DNA of 14,712 nt, taken from NCBI GenBank assembly GCA_938003725.1, contig CALKXX010000237.1, forward strand, positions 1-14,712. Reading direction: 5' to 3'. Positions 1 through 7,354 of the stretch are shown in pieces (within the stretch, counting starts at the first letter, position 1; the number at the start of each line of letters is the position of its first letter). Source of the stretch: an uncultured Sphingomonadaceae bacterium. GTDB lineage: Bacteria; Pseudomonadota; Alphaproteobacteria; Sphingomonadales; Sphingomonadaceae. A model generated the notes under the pieces. The model searched no databases and had not been told where the DNA came from. It saw nothing but the letters and a program-made list of their open reading frames with translations. Made by a program: the position numbers and the translations under genes.

Positions 1-274
1 ACCCTCTCCCCTGAAGGGGAGAGGGCTTTTTTAGCATCCGCTCAATTGCATAATCCACCGTTGCCGCCATGACGTCAGCCCGCAAAACCATCCCCGCGCC
101 ACCACCGGCAGGCGTATCATCGACGGACTTGTGTTTGTCAGTCGCAAAATCGCGGGGATTGATCGTCTCCAGCGTCCACTTCCCCTGTTCCAGCGCCCTG
201 CCCGCCAGTGACGTACCGAGCGGTCCGGGAAACATTTCCGGGTAGAGAGTCAGGATTTGGGTTTGGAAGGTCAT
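1..274 (-). CDS. trmD: tRNA (guanine-N1)-methyltransferase TrmD, N-terminal part
   Basis: TrmD methylates G37 of tRNAs with a G next to the anticodon, using S-adenosylmethionine, and so prevents +1 frameshifting. The gene runs off the left edge; only the first 91 codons are visible. The protein opens MTFQTQILTLYPEMFPGPLG and continues with RDFATDKHKSVDDTPAGGGAGMV split over residues 42-64, the conserved N-terminal SPOUT-fold signature including the DD-P-GGG-GMV segment. The ATG overlaps the TGA of the preceding small membrane gene (ATGA), so translation is probably coupled. It sits in the classic rpsP-rimM-trmD order with one extra gene inserted. The frame stays open through a perfect palindrome near the edge, which encodes an extra P-S-P-L-Q-G-R-G stretch just after the conserved part. 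The start and identity are secure; the rest of the gene is not visible. Confidence 0.95.
   Translation of the reverse strand, partial: MTFQTQILTLYPEMFPGPLGTSLAGRALEQGKWTLETINPRDFATDKHKSVDDTPAGGGAGMVLRADVMAATVDYAIERMLKKPSPLQGRG
2..25. repeat. perfect palindrome inserted in frame in trmD
   Basis: A 10-bp perfect inverted repeat (CCCTCTCCCC / GGGGAGAGGG) with loop TGAA. Read on the minus strand it encodes P-S-P-L-Q-G-R-G inside the open trmD frame. I recall very similar palindromes scattered through alphaproteobacterial genomes, including in-frame insertions at this point of TrmD; that is from memory. The T-run at 27-32 makes it look like a plus-strand terminator, but no gene feeding it is visible. 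Confidence 0.7.
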
Positions 275-561
275 CGCTCGCTTTGGACCCTTATCATTTC
301 CCGTACTGCGAAGGTCATGATCGATAAAATAAGCGCCATTCCGCAGTATAATAGTACAGTTTTTAAGGGATCTTCATCACCGGCGCGATCTTTCGAAAAT
401 GCTATCAGGGCAATAGCTGGCGTCACGATGATCTGACCTCCCAACAATGCGGCCAGTAATCTGACCAAATGTCTATTCTTTCGGAAGATCGACCAGGCTA
501 TCAAAGCTGGCAGAATTGCTGAAAGGGCCAGTATCAGAACAAAGACGATGGGGCCGATCAT
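271..561 (-). CDS. small multi-pass membrane protein of unknown function
   Basis: I do not recognise this 96-residue protein. It has three hydrophobic segments: about residues 3-25 (rich in Ile, Leu, Val and Ala), 33-55, and 69-87. A basic patch (FRKNRH, residues 26-31) follows the first, a charged stretch (SKDRAGDEDP, about residues 56-65) precedes the third, and the tail is short and basic (R-E-M-I-R-V-Q-S-E-R). This predicts an inner-membrane protein with three passes. Its ATG overlaps the rimM stop by four bases and its TGA overlaps the trmD ATG, so it is translationally coupled on both sides. That supports it being a real gene, since most genomes have rimM directly followed by trmD. No catalytic motif is visible, so I assign no function. 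Confidence 0.75.
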   Translation of the reverse strand: MIGPIVFVLILALSAILPALIAWSIFRKNRHLVRLLAALLGGQIIVTPAIALIAFSKDRAGDEDPLKTVLLYCGMALILSIMTFAVREMIRVQSER

Positions 562-1043
562 GGCTCCACAAATTCCGCCTGCACAATTGCAGGGTCATTC
601 CGCATATCTATCGCCTTCACCGGCACCATGAATTTCTTGCCGCTTCTACGTTCTATCTCGATTACATCGCCCGCGCCAAATTCATAGATGGCGAAGATTT
701 TGCCCAGTTCTTCACCAGCATCGGACACGCAGCGCAGGCCAATGATGTCGATATGATAAAATTCATCTTCGTCGAGCGCGGGCAAAGCGGAACGCGGGAC
801 GGATAGTTCCGTTCCTCTCGCCGCCTCTGCGCCGTTGCGGTCGGTGATCTCGGCAAAGCGTGCAATCGCGCCCATTTTATGGGGCTTCACGGATTTTAGC
901 GTCAGCGCGCTCGCATTAAACGTCTTGTACGGTTTGAGGCTATCAAGATCGTCACAAAACAGCTTGAGCCGGACTTCCCCAGTCACCCCATGCGCGCCGA
1001 TAATGGCGGCCAGGGGGACGGGTTTGTCATTGTCGATAGTCAT
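558..1043 (-). CDS. rimM: ribosome maturation factor RimM
   Basis: RimM binds ribosomal protein S19 and helps assemble the head of the 30S subunit. The 161-residue product has the usual length. The N-terminal beta-barrel domain begins with the hallmark AAIIGAHGVTGEVRLKLF (about residues 12-29; the family motif is G-x-hG-hxGEhxh). The second, PRC-barrel domain covers about residues 91-161 and contains EDEFYHIDIIGLRC and the late segment FMVPVKAIDM. The start is the ATG giving MTIDNDKP. The gene lies 96 bases downstream of rpsP, from which it is separated by a palindromic repeat, and it overlaps the next small gene by four bases. Identity is secure. Confidence 0.96.
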   Translation of the reverse strand: MTIDNDKPVPLAAIIGAHGVTGEVRLKLFCDDLDSLKPYKTFNASALTLKSVKPHKMGAIARFAEITDRNGAEAARGTELSVPRSALPALDEDEFYHIDIIGLRCVSDAGEELGKIFAIYEFGAGDVIEIERRSGKKFMVPVKAIDMRNDPAIVQAEFVEP

Positions 1044-1051
1044 AGCGGTCC

Positions 1052-1117
1052 GTCCGCGATGAGCCTGTCAAAGTGCGACTGCGCGATCCATCCTCCTTCG
1101 ACAAGTTCGGGATGAAC
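1052..1117. repeat. sphingomonad-type palindromic intergenic repeat between rpsP and rimM
   Basis: Imperfect inverted repeat with arms at 1052-1073 and 1096-1117; the core GAGCCTGTCAAAG pairs with CTTCGACAAGTTC, mostly by Watson-Crick or G-U pairs. Read on the minus strand it would encode H-P-E-L-V-E-G ... F-D-R-L. This signature is very common where such repeats (forms of TTCGTCCTGAGCTTGTCGAA) fall inside genes in sphingomonads. The left arm is degenerate, so this is probably an old copy. The family assignment is from memory. Confidence 0.65.
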
Positions 1118-1139
1118 GAAGCGCGCGGTCGCCAATTGT

Positions 1140-1751
1140 TTAGCCTTCAGCCTTATCTTCGGCAGGAGCTTCTTCTGCTTTGGCTTCTTCTGCTTTGGCT
1201 TCCTCAGTAGGAGCATCTTCGGCTGGTTTTTCTTCAGACTTTGCTTCTTCCGCAGGGGCTTCTTCCGCAGGAACCTCTTCAGCTTTTGTTTCCTCAGCAG
1301 GCGCAGCTTCTTCGGCAGCAGGTGTTTCTTCTGCTGGCGTTTCAGCAGCAGCTTCCTCGGCTGGTGCTTCTTCAGCAGGAGCAGCGGCGGCTTCTTTCGC
1401 AGCTTCTTCAGCGGCAGCAGCCTTCTCGGCTTTTTCTTCCAAACGCTCGGTCGCTTTCTCGCCCGGCTTCGCTTTGTTTGGATTGTTCCGCGCTTCACGC
1501 TTCAACAAACCGGCAGCATCCAGAAAACGCGCAACCCGGTCAGATGGCTTTGCACCAACGCTCAACCAATGCTTCGCACGATCAACGTCAAGAATGACGC
1601 GCTTTTCGTCATCTTTCGCAAGCAGCGGGTTGTAGCTGCCAATACGCTCAATAAATTTGCCGTCACGAGGCGCGCGGATATCGGCGATCACAATCTTGTA
1701 ATAAGGGCGCTTCTTGGAACCACCGCGGGACATTCTCATTGCTACTGACAT
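1140..1751 (-). CDS. rpsP: 30S ribosomal protein S16 with long acidic repeat tail
   Basis: S16 is a structural protein of the small ribosomal subunit. Residues 1-85 are a standard S16: MSVAMRMSRGGSKKRPYYKI, then ADIRAPRDGKFIERIGSYNP and DRAKHWLSVGAKPSDRVARF. The start is supported by AAAGG about 7 bases upstream. The protein is 203 residues, about twice the usual 80-90. After a basic linker (REARNNPNKAKPGEKATERL) the last 100 or so residues are almost only Ala, Glu, Pro and Lys in irregular repeats of the type P-A-E-E-A. Shorter Ala/Glu tails are common on alphaproteobacterial S16; this one is long. It is probably disordered and strongly acidic. It sits 42 bases after ffh on the same strand. 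Confidence 0.96.
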   Translation of the reverse strand: MSVAMRMSRGGSKKRPYYKIVIADIRAPRDGKFIERIGSYNPLLAKDDEKRVILDVDRAKHWLSVGAKPSDRVARFLDAAGLLKREARNNPNKAKPGEKATERLEEKAEKAAAAEEAAKEAAAAPAEEAPAEEAAAETPAEETPAAEEAAPAEETKAEEVPAEEAPAEEAKSEEKPAEDAPTEEAKAEEAKAEEAPAEDKAEG

Positions 1752-1779
1752 AAAATTACCTTTCTTAAACTCAATAAAT

Positions 1780-1791
1780 TCAAATATTTGA
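1780..1791. repeat. 12-base perfect AT-rich palindrome in the ffh-rpsP gap
   Basis: TCAAATATTTGA is its own reverse complement and starts three bases downstream of the ffh stop codon, in a 42-base spacer that also carries the rpsP ribosome-binding site. It is too AT-rich and short for a terminator. It may be part of a promoter, a regulator site, or chance. Confidence 0.25.
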
Positions 1792-1793
1792 TA

Positions 1794-3272
1794 CTATTTC
1801 TTCTTGTTCAATAAATCTTGTAAATCGGGTGGAAGACTGCCCGGAGACATATCTGGCAATCCGCCCATCGGCGCTCCGCCCGGACCACTCAGGCCGCCAT
1901 TTTGACCGCCCATACCGGCACCAGCAGCTCCGCCGCCTCCACCAAACATCGACGCCAACCCTTTCAGGCCGCCCATCTTCTTGATCTTTTTCATCGCACG
2001 GGACATTTCTTTGTGCATTTTCAGTAGCTTGTTAACATCCTGCACCGTGGTACCTGAACCCTTGGCCACTCGAACCTTACGCTTCGCGTTCAGCAAACCG
2101 GGGCGGACACGTTCATCTTTCGTCATGGAGCCGATAATGGCATCCATCCGCAACAGAACCTTGTCATCCATCGCGCCGCCAGCCATCGCCGCCTTGGCCT
2201 TCTTCATACCCGGCATCATATTGGCCAGTGCACCCAACCCACCCATCTTAGTCATTTGGCGCAATTGCGAGCGTAGATCATTGAGATCAAACTGACCCTT
2301 GGCCATTTTGGCGGCCAGTGCTTCGGACTCTTCTTTGTCAACAACCTGCGCCGCTTTTTCGACCAAGCTGACAACGTCACCCATGCCGAGGATGCGGCCT
2401 GCGACACGCTCTGGGTGAAATTCTTCCAGCGCATCAATTTTTTCACCGACACCAACAAACTTAATTGGCTTTCCGGTAACAGAACGCATCGAAAGCGCCG
2501 CACCGCCGCGTGCATCCCCGTCCATCCGGGTGAGTACGACGCCGCTCAGATCGACTTGGTCAGAGAAGTTCTGCGCTACATTGACCGCGTCTTGACCCGT
2601 CAGCGAGTCGACAACCAACAAAATTTCCTGAGGTGCTGATATGTCGGCAACTGCCTTCATCTCGTCCATCAATTGCTGATCGACATGGAGGCGGCCTGCC
2701 GTATCGAGCATCAGGACATCAAAACCCTGTAGTTTCGATGCTTGCAATGCTCGCTTGGCAATCTCTACCGGCTGTTGGCCTTCAACAATCGGTAAAGTTG
2801 CGGCTTCAATCTGCTCACCGAGAACCGCCAACTGCTCCTGTGCCGCTGGGCGATTAACGTCCAGCGAGGCCATCATGACCTTCTTATTATCTTTTTCCTT
2901 CAGCCGTTTAGCAATTTTTGCGGTCGTTGTAGTCTTACCAGACCCTTGCAAACCAACCATCATGATGATCGCGGGCGGTGCGACCGCCAAATCAAGCTCG
3001 CTTACTTCCGAGCCAAGCATTTCAGTCAGTCCGTCATTGACGATCTTGACAACTTGTTGACCCGGCGTAACAGACTTAAGCACGGACTGTCCGACCGCTT
3101 GCTCGGTTACCTTCTCGACAAATTCCTTCACTACCGGAAGGGCGACATCGGCCTCAAGAAGCGCGATCCGCACTTCCCGCATCGCCGCGCGGACATCTTC
3201 TTCCTTTAGCGCACCACGGCCACGCAGCTTGTCAAAGACGCCGCCTAGACGATCGCTCAACTTGTCAAACAT
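1794..3272 (-). CDS. ffh: signal recognition particle GTPase Ffh
   Basis: Ffh binds 4.5S RNA and signal sequences of nascent membrane proteins and docks with FtsY (encoded at 7354-8283). The N domain is residues 1-90. The GTPase domain shows the P-loop GLQGSGKTTTTAKIAKRL (about residue 105 on), DVNRPAAQEQL, DTAGRLHVD and TRMDGDARGG. The Met-rich M domain (about 310-440) includes SGTTVQDVNKLLKMHKEM. A Gly/Met/Pro-rich tail ends in L-N-K-K-K. I chose the ATG at 3272 (MFDKLSDRLGG), which matches family N-termini and has GAAAGGA upstream. The frame extends 15 codons further, but those residues do not look like Ffh. The protein is 492 residues, slightly long because of the glycine-rich tail. It leads the minus-strand operon ffh-rpsP-rimM-orf-trmD. 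Confidence 0.97.
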   Translation of the reverse strand: MFDKLSDRLGGVFDKLRGRGALKEEDVRAAMREVRIALLEADVALPVVKEFVEKVTEQAVGQSVLKSVTPGQQVVKIVNDGLTEMLGSEVSELDLAVAPPAIIMMVGLQGSGKTTTTAKIAKRLKEKDNKKVMMASLDVNRPAAQEQLAVLGEQIEAATLPIVEGQQPVEIAKRALQASKLQGFDVLMLDTAGRLHVDQQLMDEMKAVADISAPQEILLVVDSLTGQDAVNVAQNFSDQVDLSGVVLTRMDGDARGGAALSMRSVTGKPIKFVGVGEKIDALEEFHPERVAGRILGMGDVVSLVEKAAQVVDKEESEALAAKMAKGQFDLNDLRSQLRQMTKMGGLGALANMMPGMKKAKAAMAGGAMDDKVLLRMDAIIGSMTKDERVRPGLLNAKRKVRVAKGSGTTVQDVNKLLKMHKEMSRAMKKIKKMGGLKGLASMFGGGGGAAGAGMGGQNGGLSGPGGAPMGGLPDMSPGSLPPDLQDLLNKKK

Positions 3273-3315
3273 GTTCGTCCTTTCCGCAATGAAATCACAA
3301 AATTCTAACCAACGC

Positions 3316-3342
3316 AAAAAACGCCGGTGGGCGAAACCTCGC
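3316..3342 (-). promoter_or_regulatory. two overlapping short hairpins in the ffh leader
   Basis: On the minus strand, 44-70 bases before the ffh start, GCGA-GGTT-TCGC (3342-3331) overlaps CGCC-CACC-GGCG (3333-3322), and the second is followed directly by six T residues (3321-3316). The two stems share bases, so they exclude each other, as in an attenuator. Each stem is only 4 bp, so this may be chance. Confidence 0.2.
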
Positions 3343-3470
3343 TAACCGACGTGTGAGTTATTCAAACTCGAAATTGACTGTTCGACACCAAAAAGCGCCG
3401 CTGGTCGAAGCGGTCTTTAGGGCATCATCCTTGGCCTAGCAACCCTCGAATTGGAAAAGATGAACCAACG

Positions 3471-3485
3471 TTAACCAGAAATTGA
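3471..3485 (+). promoter_or_regulatory. possible CtrA-type site before the c-di-GMP gene
   Basis: TTAA-N7-TTGA (TTAACCAGAAATTGA), one mismatch from the TTAA-N7-TTAA consensus of the alphaproteobacterial cell-cycle regulator CtrA. It lies about 50 bases upstream of the likely start. A single near-match can occur by chance, and no clear -35/-10 pair was found around it. Confidence 0.2.
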
Positions 3486-3532
3486 GGATTTTCCTGCCAA
3501 TAGACACGCTGAAAAAAGTGGGAAAACTAGTC

Positions 3533-5209
3533 ATGGGGCAAGAAATGTCCGAAGTTAAGCAGGGCAAAGCCAAAAATAGACACGCCATATCTGCGCGGCG
3601 AGACGTCGTAACTGGTGTTATTGTTATAGTTGCAATCCTTATGTTCGTTGGAACCGGAGGAACCGTTCTCACCGAGGCGATTGCTTCTCTTTCCGGATAT
3701 GGCGGCGGCAGTGATAACATGCTGGTCTCCGCGTTTCTGCTGAACATAGCTCTGATATTATTTGGCTGGCGGCGTTATCGTGACCTTTCTAATGAAGTTA
3801 CCGAACGTGCAGCAGCCGAAGAGCGCGCGCACAGCTTGGCGGCGACAGACCCGCTCACTGGTTTTCTCAATCGCCGGACCTTGACGGAAAAAACGTCTGA
3901 CATGATTGCCGCAGCGCAAAAGAAAAAGAAAAGTATCGCATTTTTAATGCTGGATCTCGATAATTTCAAAAACGTCAACGACGTACATGGTCACAGCGCC
4001 GGTGATGTCGTGTTGAAAGAAGTTGCTGCGCGGATATCAAAAGTTATTCCGCCGAACAATCTGCTGGCGCGCCTTGGCGGTGACGAATTTGCTTGCGCCT
4101 TTATTTTCGATCCCGACCAGCCTGAAATGGTGGATAGGATCGCAGATGACCTGATCGACAATATCGCCTCACCTATTGTCGAGAATGGCAATCATTTGGT
4201 TGTTACAACGTCAATCGGCATGTCACGTTTTGACTTTGAGCAAGAAAGTGTGGACGTTTTGATGCGCCGCGCAGATATCGCGATGTATAGTGCCAAGAAA
4301 CAAGGTCGCAATCGCTTCTGCTGGTTCGACACTTCGATGGAACAGGAATTGCAGACGCGCAACTCAATTGAATCGGGTATGCGCACCGGTATTCCAAAGG
4401 GCGAATTTGTTCCCTACTATGAACAGCAAATCGATCTTGCCACTGGTAAATTAACCGGTTTTGAAATGCTCGCACGCTGGGATTCCCCCACGCAGGGCTT
4501 GGTATCACCGGAAATATTCATTCCGATCGCGGAAGAAACCGGCATGATTGGTGATCTTTCGCTCAACATATTGCGACAGGCATTTGATGATGCAAAAAAT
4601 TGGGACCCAAGCCTGACTATTTCGGTGAATATCTCACCTGTTCAGTTACTTGACCCTTGGCTTGCTCAGAAAATTGTCAAACTACTTGTTGAAACCGGTT
4701 TTCCGCCCAATCGGCTGGAAATTGAAATTACCGAAAGCTCGTTGTTTGAAAATCTGAGCCTGGCTCAATCCATTGTAGGTAGTTTGAAGAACCAAGGTAT
4801 TCGGATATCTCTTGATGATTTCGGAACCGGCTATAGTTCGCTGGCTCACTTACGCGCCCTGCCCTTTGATCGCATTAAAATTGATCGTAGCTTTGTTTCT
4901 TCCATTCTGGAAAATTCCGAAAGCGCAGCAATTGTTAAGGCGATTACCGGCCTTGGTGAAAGCCTTGGGATGCCAATTACCGCCGAGGGTATCGAAGACA
5001 AAGCTATCGAAACAGAATTGCGCAATATTGGCTGTGCCAAAGGCCAGGGCTGGTATTATGGACGCCCTCTATCGATGGAGCAAACCCGTAAAATCCTTGC
5101 TGAACGTAACTTACTACCCTCTCAGCGTGTCGAGGAAGAAGCATCGGCGACAGTGGATCTAGAAGAAGTCATAGAACCGATAGCTGAAACAGATCGCAAA
5201 GTTGGTTGA
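3533..5209 (+). CDS. membrane-anchored GGDEF-EAL cyclic-di-GMP protein
   Basis: Counting from ATG 3533 (558 residues), two membrane helices lie at about residues 25-50 (VVTGVIVIVAILMFVGTGG) and 63-82 (LVSAFLLNIALILFGW). A short charged linker then leads into a GGDEF domain with DPLTGFLNRR, the metal-site DLDNFKNVND and an intact GGDEF at 182-186. The RxxD inhibitory site is missing: the residues in that place are P-P-N-N. An EAL domain follows with E-M-L instead of E-A-L (311-313), then NISPVQL, EITES, DDFGTGYSSL (from 428), IKIDRSF and EGIED, so the residues for c-di-GMP hydrolysis are present. The protein could make and break c-di-GMP; the direction is not deducible. ATG 3545 (after GGGG) is an alternative start, and the frame also extends to a TTG at 3482. 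There is no sensory domain beyond the membrane part, and the acidic tail is unassigned. The gene is divergent from ffh. Confidence 0.9.
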   Translation: MGQEMSEVKQGKAKNRHAISARRDVVTGVIVIVAILMFVGTGGTVLTEAIASLSGYGGGSDNMLVSAFLLNIALILFGWRRYRDLSNEVTERAAAEERAHSLAATDPLTGFLNRRTLTEKTSDMIAAAQKKKKSIAFLMLDLDNFKNVNDVHGHSAGDVVLKEVAARISKVIPPNNLLARLGGDEFACAFIFDPDQPEMVDRIADDLIDNIASPIVENGNHLVVTTSIGMSRFDFEQESVDVLMRRADIAMYSAKKQGRNRFCWFDTSMEQELQTRNSIESGMRTGIPKGEFVPYYEQQIDLATGKLTGFEMLARWDSPTQGLVSPEIFIPIAEETGMIGDLSLNILRQAFDDAKNWDPSLTISVNISPVQLLDPWLAQKIVKLLVETGFPPNRLEIEITESSLFENLSLAQSIVGSLKNQGIRISLDDFGTGYSSLAHLRALPFDRIKIDRSFVSSILENSESAAIVKAITGLGESLGMPITAEGIEDKAIETELRNIGCAKGQGWYYGRPLSMEQTRKILAERNLLPSQRVEEEASATVDLEEVIEPIAETDRKVG

Positions 5210-5273
5210 ACAACAAAGCTAACGATTTCTGAAAGGCTGGACTTGAAGAGCCCGCATCCCTAAATCGCGGTTG

Positions 5274-6080
5274 ATGACCGTAGGGCAATTTCACAAAATG
5301 CATGGCTTGGGCAATGACTTTGTTATTGTCGACGCGCGCGCCAATGACCTGTCCATGACCAAATCAAAAGCAGCGGCCATCGCGAATCGGGAAACTGGTA
5401 TTGGCTGCGACCAGTTGATTATTTTGCGGCCATCGGAAAAAGCCGACCTGAAGATGCAAATATTTAACCGGGATGGCAGCGAGGTCGAGGCCTGCGGTAA
5501 CGCGACACGATGCGTCGCAAAGCTGGTTGGGGACAAAACTCTGATCGAAACCGATGGCGGCCTGATTAGCGGTGAAGAGCAAAAGAACGGCGCCATCGTA
5601 GATATGGGCAGTCCCCGCCTTGAATGGCAGGATATCCCCCTCGCCTATGCCATGGATACGCTCAAAATGCCCATCGGTTGGGAAAATCTAAAGGACCCCG
5701 CGGCGGTTAACGTTGGCAATCCTCATGTGATATTCTTCGTAGAAGACAGCGATGGTATCGAACTGGACCGGCTCGGCGCTATGATCGAAGTCGACCCGCT
5801 GTTTCCTGACAAGGTCAACGTGAATGTCGCCCATATTGCCGGTGAAGATATTTATCTGCGGGTTTGGGAGCGCGGCGTGGGATTGACCAATGCTTGCGGG
5901 ACAGGCGCTTGTGCAACAGCCGTTGCTGCGATGCGGCGAAATTTGGTCCACAGTCCGGTCAATGTGTATCTTCCGGGCGGTAGATTGAAAATTGGTTGGC
6001 AAGAAGGCGAAACCATCAAAATGCAGGGCCCTACCTCTTACGTATTCCACGGTGAGGTGGACTGGAGCCAGTTCGGATGA
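5274..6080 (+). CDS. dapF: diaminopimelate epimerase DapF
   Basis: DapF converts LL- to meso-diaminopimelate, used for lysine and for peptidoglycan cross-links, by a two-cysteine, cofactor-free mechanism. The protein is 268 residues, close to the usual 274. It opens with QFHKMHGLGNDFVIVDAR and carries both catalytic-cysteine signatures: EACGNATRC (Cys74) and TNACGTGACA (about residue 208). NVGNPHVIFF and RVWERGVG also match the family. The start is ATG 5274; a TTG just before it is less likely. The ribosome-binding site is weak. No terminator separates it from the GGDEF-EAL gene 64 bases upstream, so transcription could continue from there. Its stop overlaps the mtaB start by four bases (ATGA). 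Confidence 0.96.
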   Translation: MTVGQFHKMHGLGNDFVIVDARANDLSMTKSKAAAIANRETGIGCDQLIILRPSEKADLKMQIFNRDGSEVEACGNATRCVAKLVGDKTLIETDGGLISGEEQKNGAIVDMGSPRLEWQDIPLAYAMDTLKMPIGWENLKDPAAVNVGNPHVIFFVEDSDGIELDRLGAMIEVDPLFPDKVNVNVAHIAGEDIYLRVWERGVGLTNACGTGACATAVAAMRRNLVHSPVNVYLPGGRLKIGWQEGETIKMQGPTSYVFHGEVDWSQFG

Positions 6081-7354
6081 CCGCCCAAGATGAAATAGAG
6101 CCAAAGTTGATTAGTATGGGATGCCGCCTCAATATTGCAGAGAGCGAGGCAATCCGGCAGAACCTGATACAATCTGGTGCAAATACCGATAATTTGATCG
6201 TGGTAAATAGCTGTGCAGTCACCAATGAAGCGGTGCGCCAAACCAGGCAAGCCATCCGAAAAGCAAAGCGGGACCATCCGGATAAAAACGTGGTTGTGAC
6301 GGGTTGCGCGGCTCAGGTCGACCCTGACATGTTTGAAGCGATGCCGGAAACAGCCGGTGTCGTTGGTAATTTTGACAAATATGACGTCGCCAATTTTAAA
6401 TTCGGCGTGGATACCAATCTGCCCGACATTCGCGTTTCGGATATTATGCAGGTTCGGGAAACCGCCCCGCATATGGTCAGCGCCTTTACCGAACGGTCTC
6501 GCGCCTTTGTTGAAGTGCAAAATGGCTGCGATCATCGGTGTACTTTCTGTATCATTCCCTATGGCCGTGGAAACAGCCGGTCCGTTCCCGCCGGTCAGGT
6601 GGTGGATCAAGTGAAGGCGTTGGTCGATAAAGGTTTTCAGGAAGTCGTTCTGACCGGTGTAGATGTCACGAGCTATGGCCCTGACCTGCCCGGTAACCCT
6701 AGCTTTGGTCAATTGATCAGTCGTGTTTTGGAAAATGTACCCGGTCTTGCGCGGCTGCGCCTTTCGTCGCTTGACGGTATTGAAGTCGATGATCGGCTCT
6801 TTGATCTGCTTACTGGCGACAAACGGATCATGCCCCATGTCCACCTGTCGCTTCAATCCGGAGATGATATGATCTTAAAACGGATGAAACGGCGCCATTC
6901 CCGGCAGCAAGCGATTGAACTCGTCGCTCGTTTGAAATCCGTGCGGCCTGAAATTGTGATCGGAGCTGATATCATCGCTGGTTTTCCGACCGAGACAGAT
7001 GATATGTTTGCAAACAGCATCGCGATTCTGGATCAATGCGATGTCATTCATGGGCATATTTTTCCCTATTCGCCGAAAAAGGGCACGCCAGCTGCAAATA
7101 TGCCGCAAGTTGATGGCCGCAAAATCAAGCAGCGCGCAAAATTGTTGCGCACAAAAGTCGCAGAACGCGCAGAAAAATGGAAAAAGAGCCTGGTGGGTAC
7201 CAGACAAAATGTTCTGGTAGAAGCCTCCGGTATCAGGGGATATGCGGAAAATTTTGCGCAAGTAAAGCTGGATAAACTTGCGCCCGAAGGTAAGATAGCG
7301 GGCGTCGAAATCTCCGGGATGGTCGGCGGAAACCTGATGGGAACTGCAGTATAA
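6077..7354 (+). CDS. mtaB: tRNA t6A37 methylthiotransferase MtaB (MiaB-like radical SAM)
   Basis: MtaB adds a methylthio group to N6-threonylcarbamoyladenosine at tRNA position 37, giving ms2t6A. The N-terminal domain has the three cysteines for an auxiliary Fe-S cluster: Cys16 (SMGCRLN), Cys46 (NSCAVTN) and Cys77 (TGCAAQ). The radical-SAM motif CDHRCTFC is at residues 151-158 within a QNGC...IIPYGRG context. HLSLQSGDD and ADIIAGFPTE are typical of the family. The last 60 or so residues form a TRAM-like RNA-binding domain. MtaB is preferred over MiaB and RimO because of the GCRLN and CAVTN wording and the 425-residue length; this is family knowledge. The gene is coupled to dapF and ends in a one-base overlap with ftsY (TAATG). 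Confidence 0.9.
   Translation: MTAQDEIEPKLISMGCRLNIAESEAIRQNLIQSGANTDNLIVVNSCAVTNEAVRQTRQAIRKAKRDHPDKNVVVTGCAAQVDPDMFEAMPETAGVVGNFDKYDVANFKFGVDTNLPDIRVSDIMQVRETAPHMVSAFTERSRAFVEVQNGCDHRCTFCIIPYGRGNSRSVPAGQVVDQVKALVDKGFQEVVLTGVDVTSYGPDLPGNPSFGQLISRVLENVPGLARLRLSSLDGIEVDDRLFDLLTGDKRIMPHVHLSLQSGDDMILKRMKRRHSRQQAIELVARLKSVRPEIVIGADIIAGFPTETDDMFANSIAILDQCDVIHGHIFPYSPKKGTPAANMPQVDGRKIKQRAKLLRTKVAERAEKWKKSLVGTRQNVLVEASGIRGYAENFAQVKLDKLAPEGKIAGVEISGMVGGNLMGTAV

Noticed and set aside
2..33. Strong hairpin plus T-run resembling a plus-strand rho-independent terminator
   Set aside because: It lies within the open trmD frame on the minus strand and belongs to a repeat type; no plus-strand gene ending here is visible.
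1180..1635. 151-codon plus-strand open frame rich in Ser and Ala
   Set aside because: It is the antisense of the repetitive Ala/Glu tail of S16; composition is fully explained by the complementary codons and there is no ribosome-binding site.
3273..3317. Fifteen extra N-terminal codons for Ffh
   Set aside because: The residues do not resemble Ffh, and GAAAGGA directly before ATG 3272 marks the usual start.
6038..6856. 272-codon minus-strand open frame
   Set aside because: It is antisense to dapF and mtaB, both clear genes, and the product has no recognisable character.
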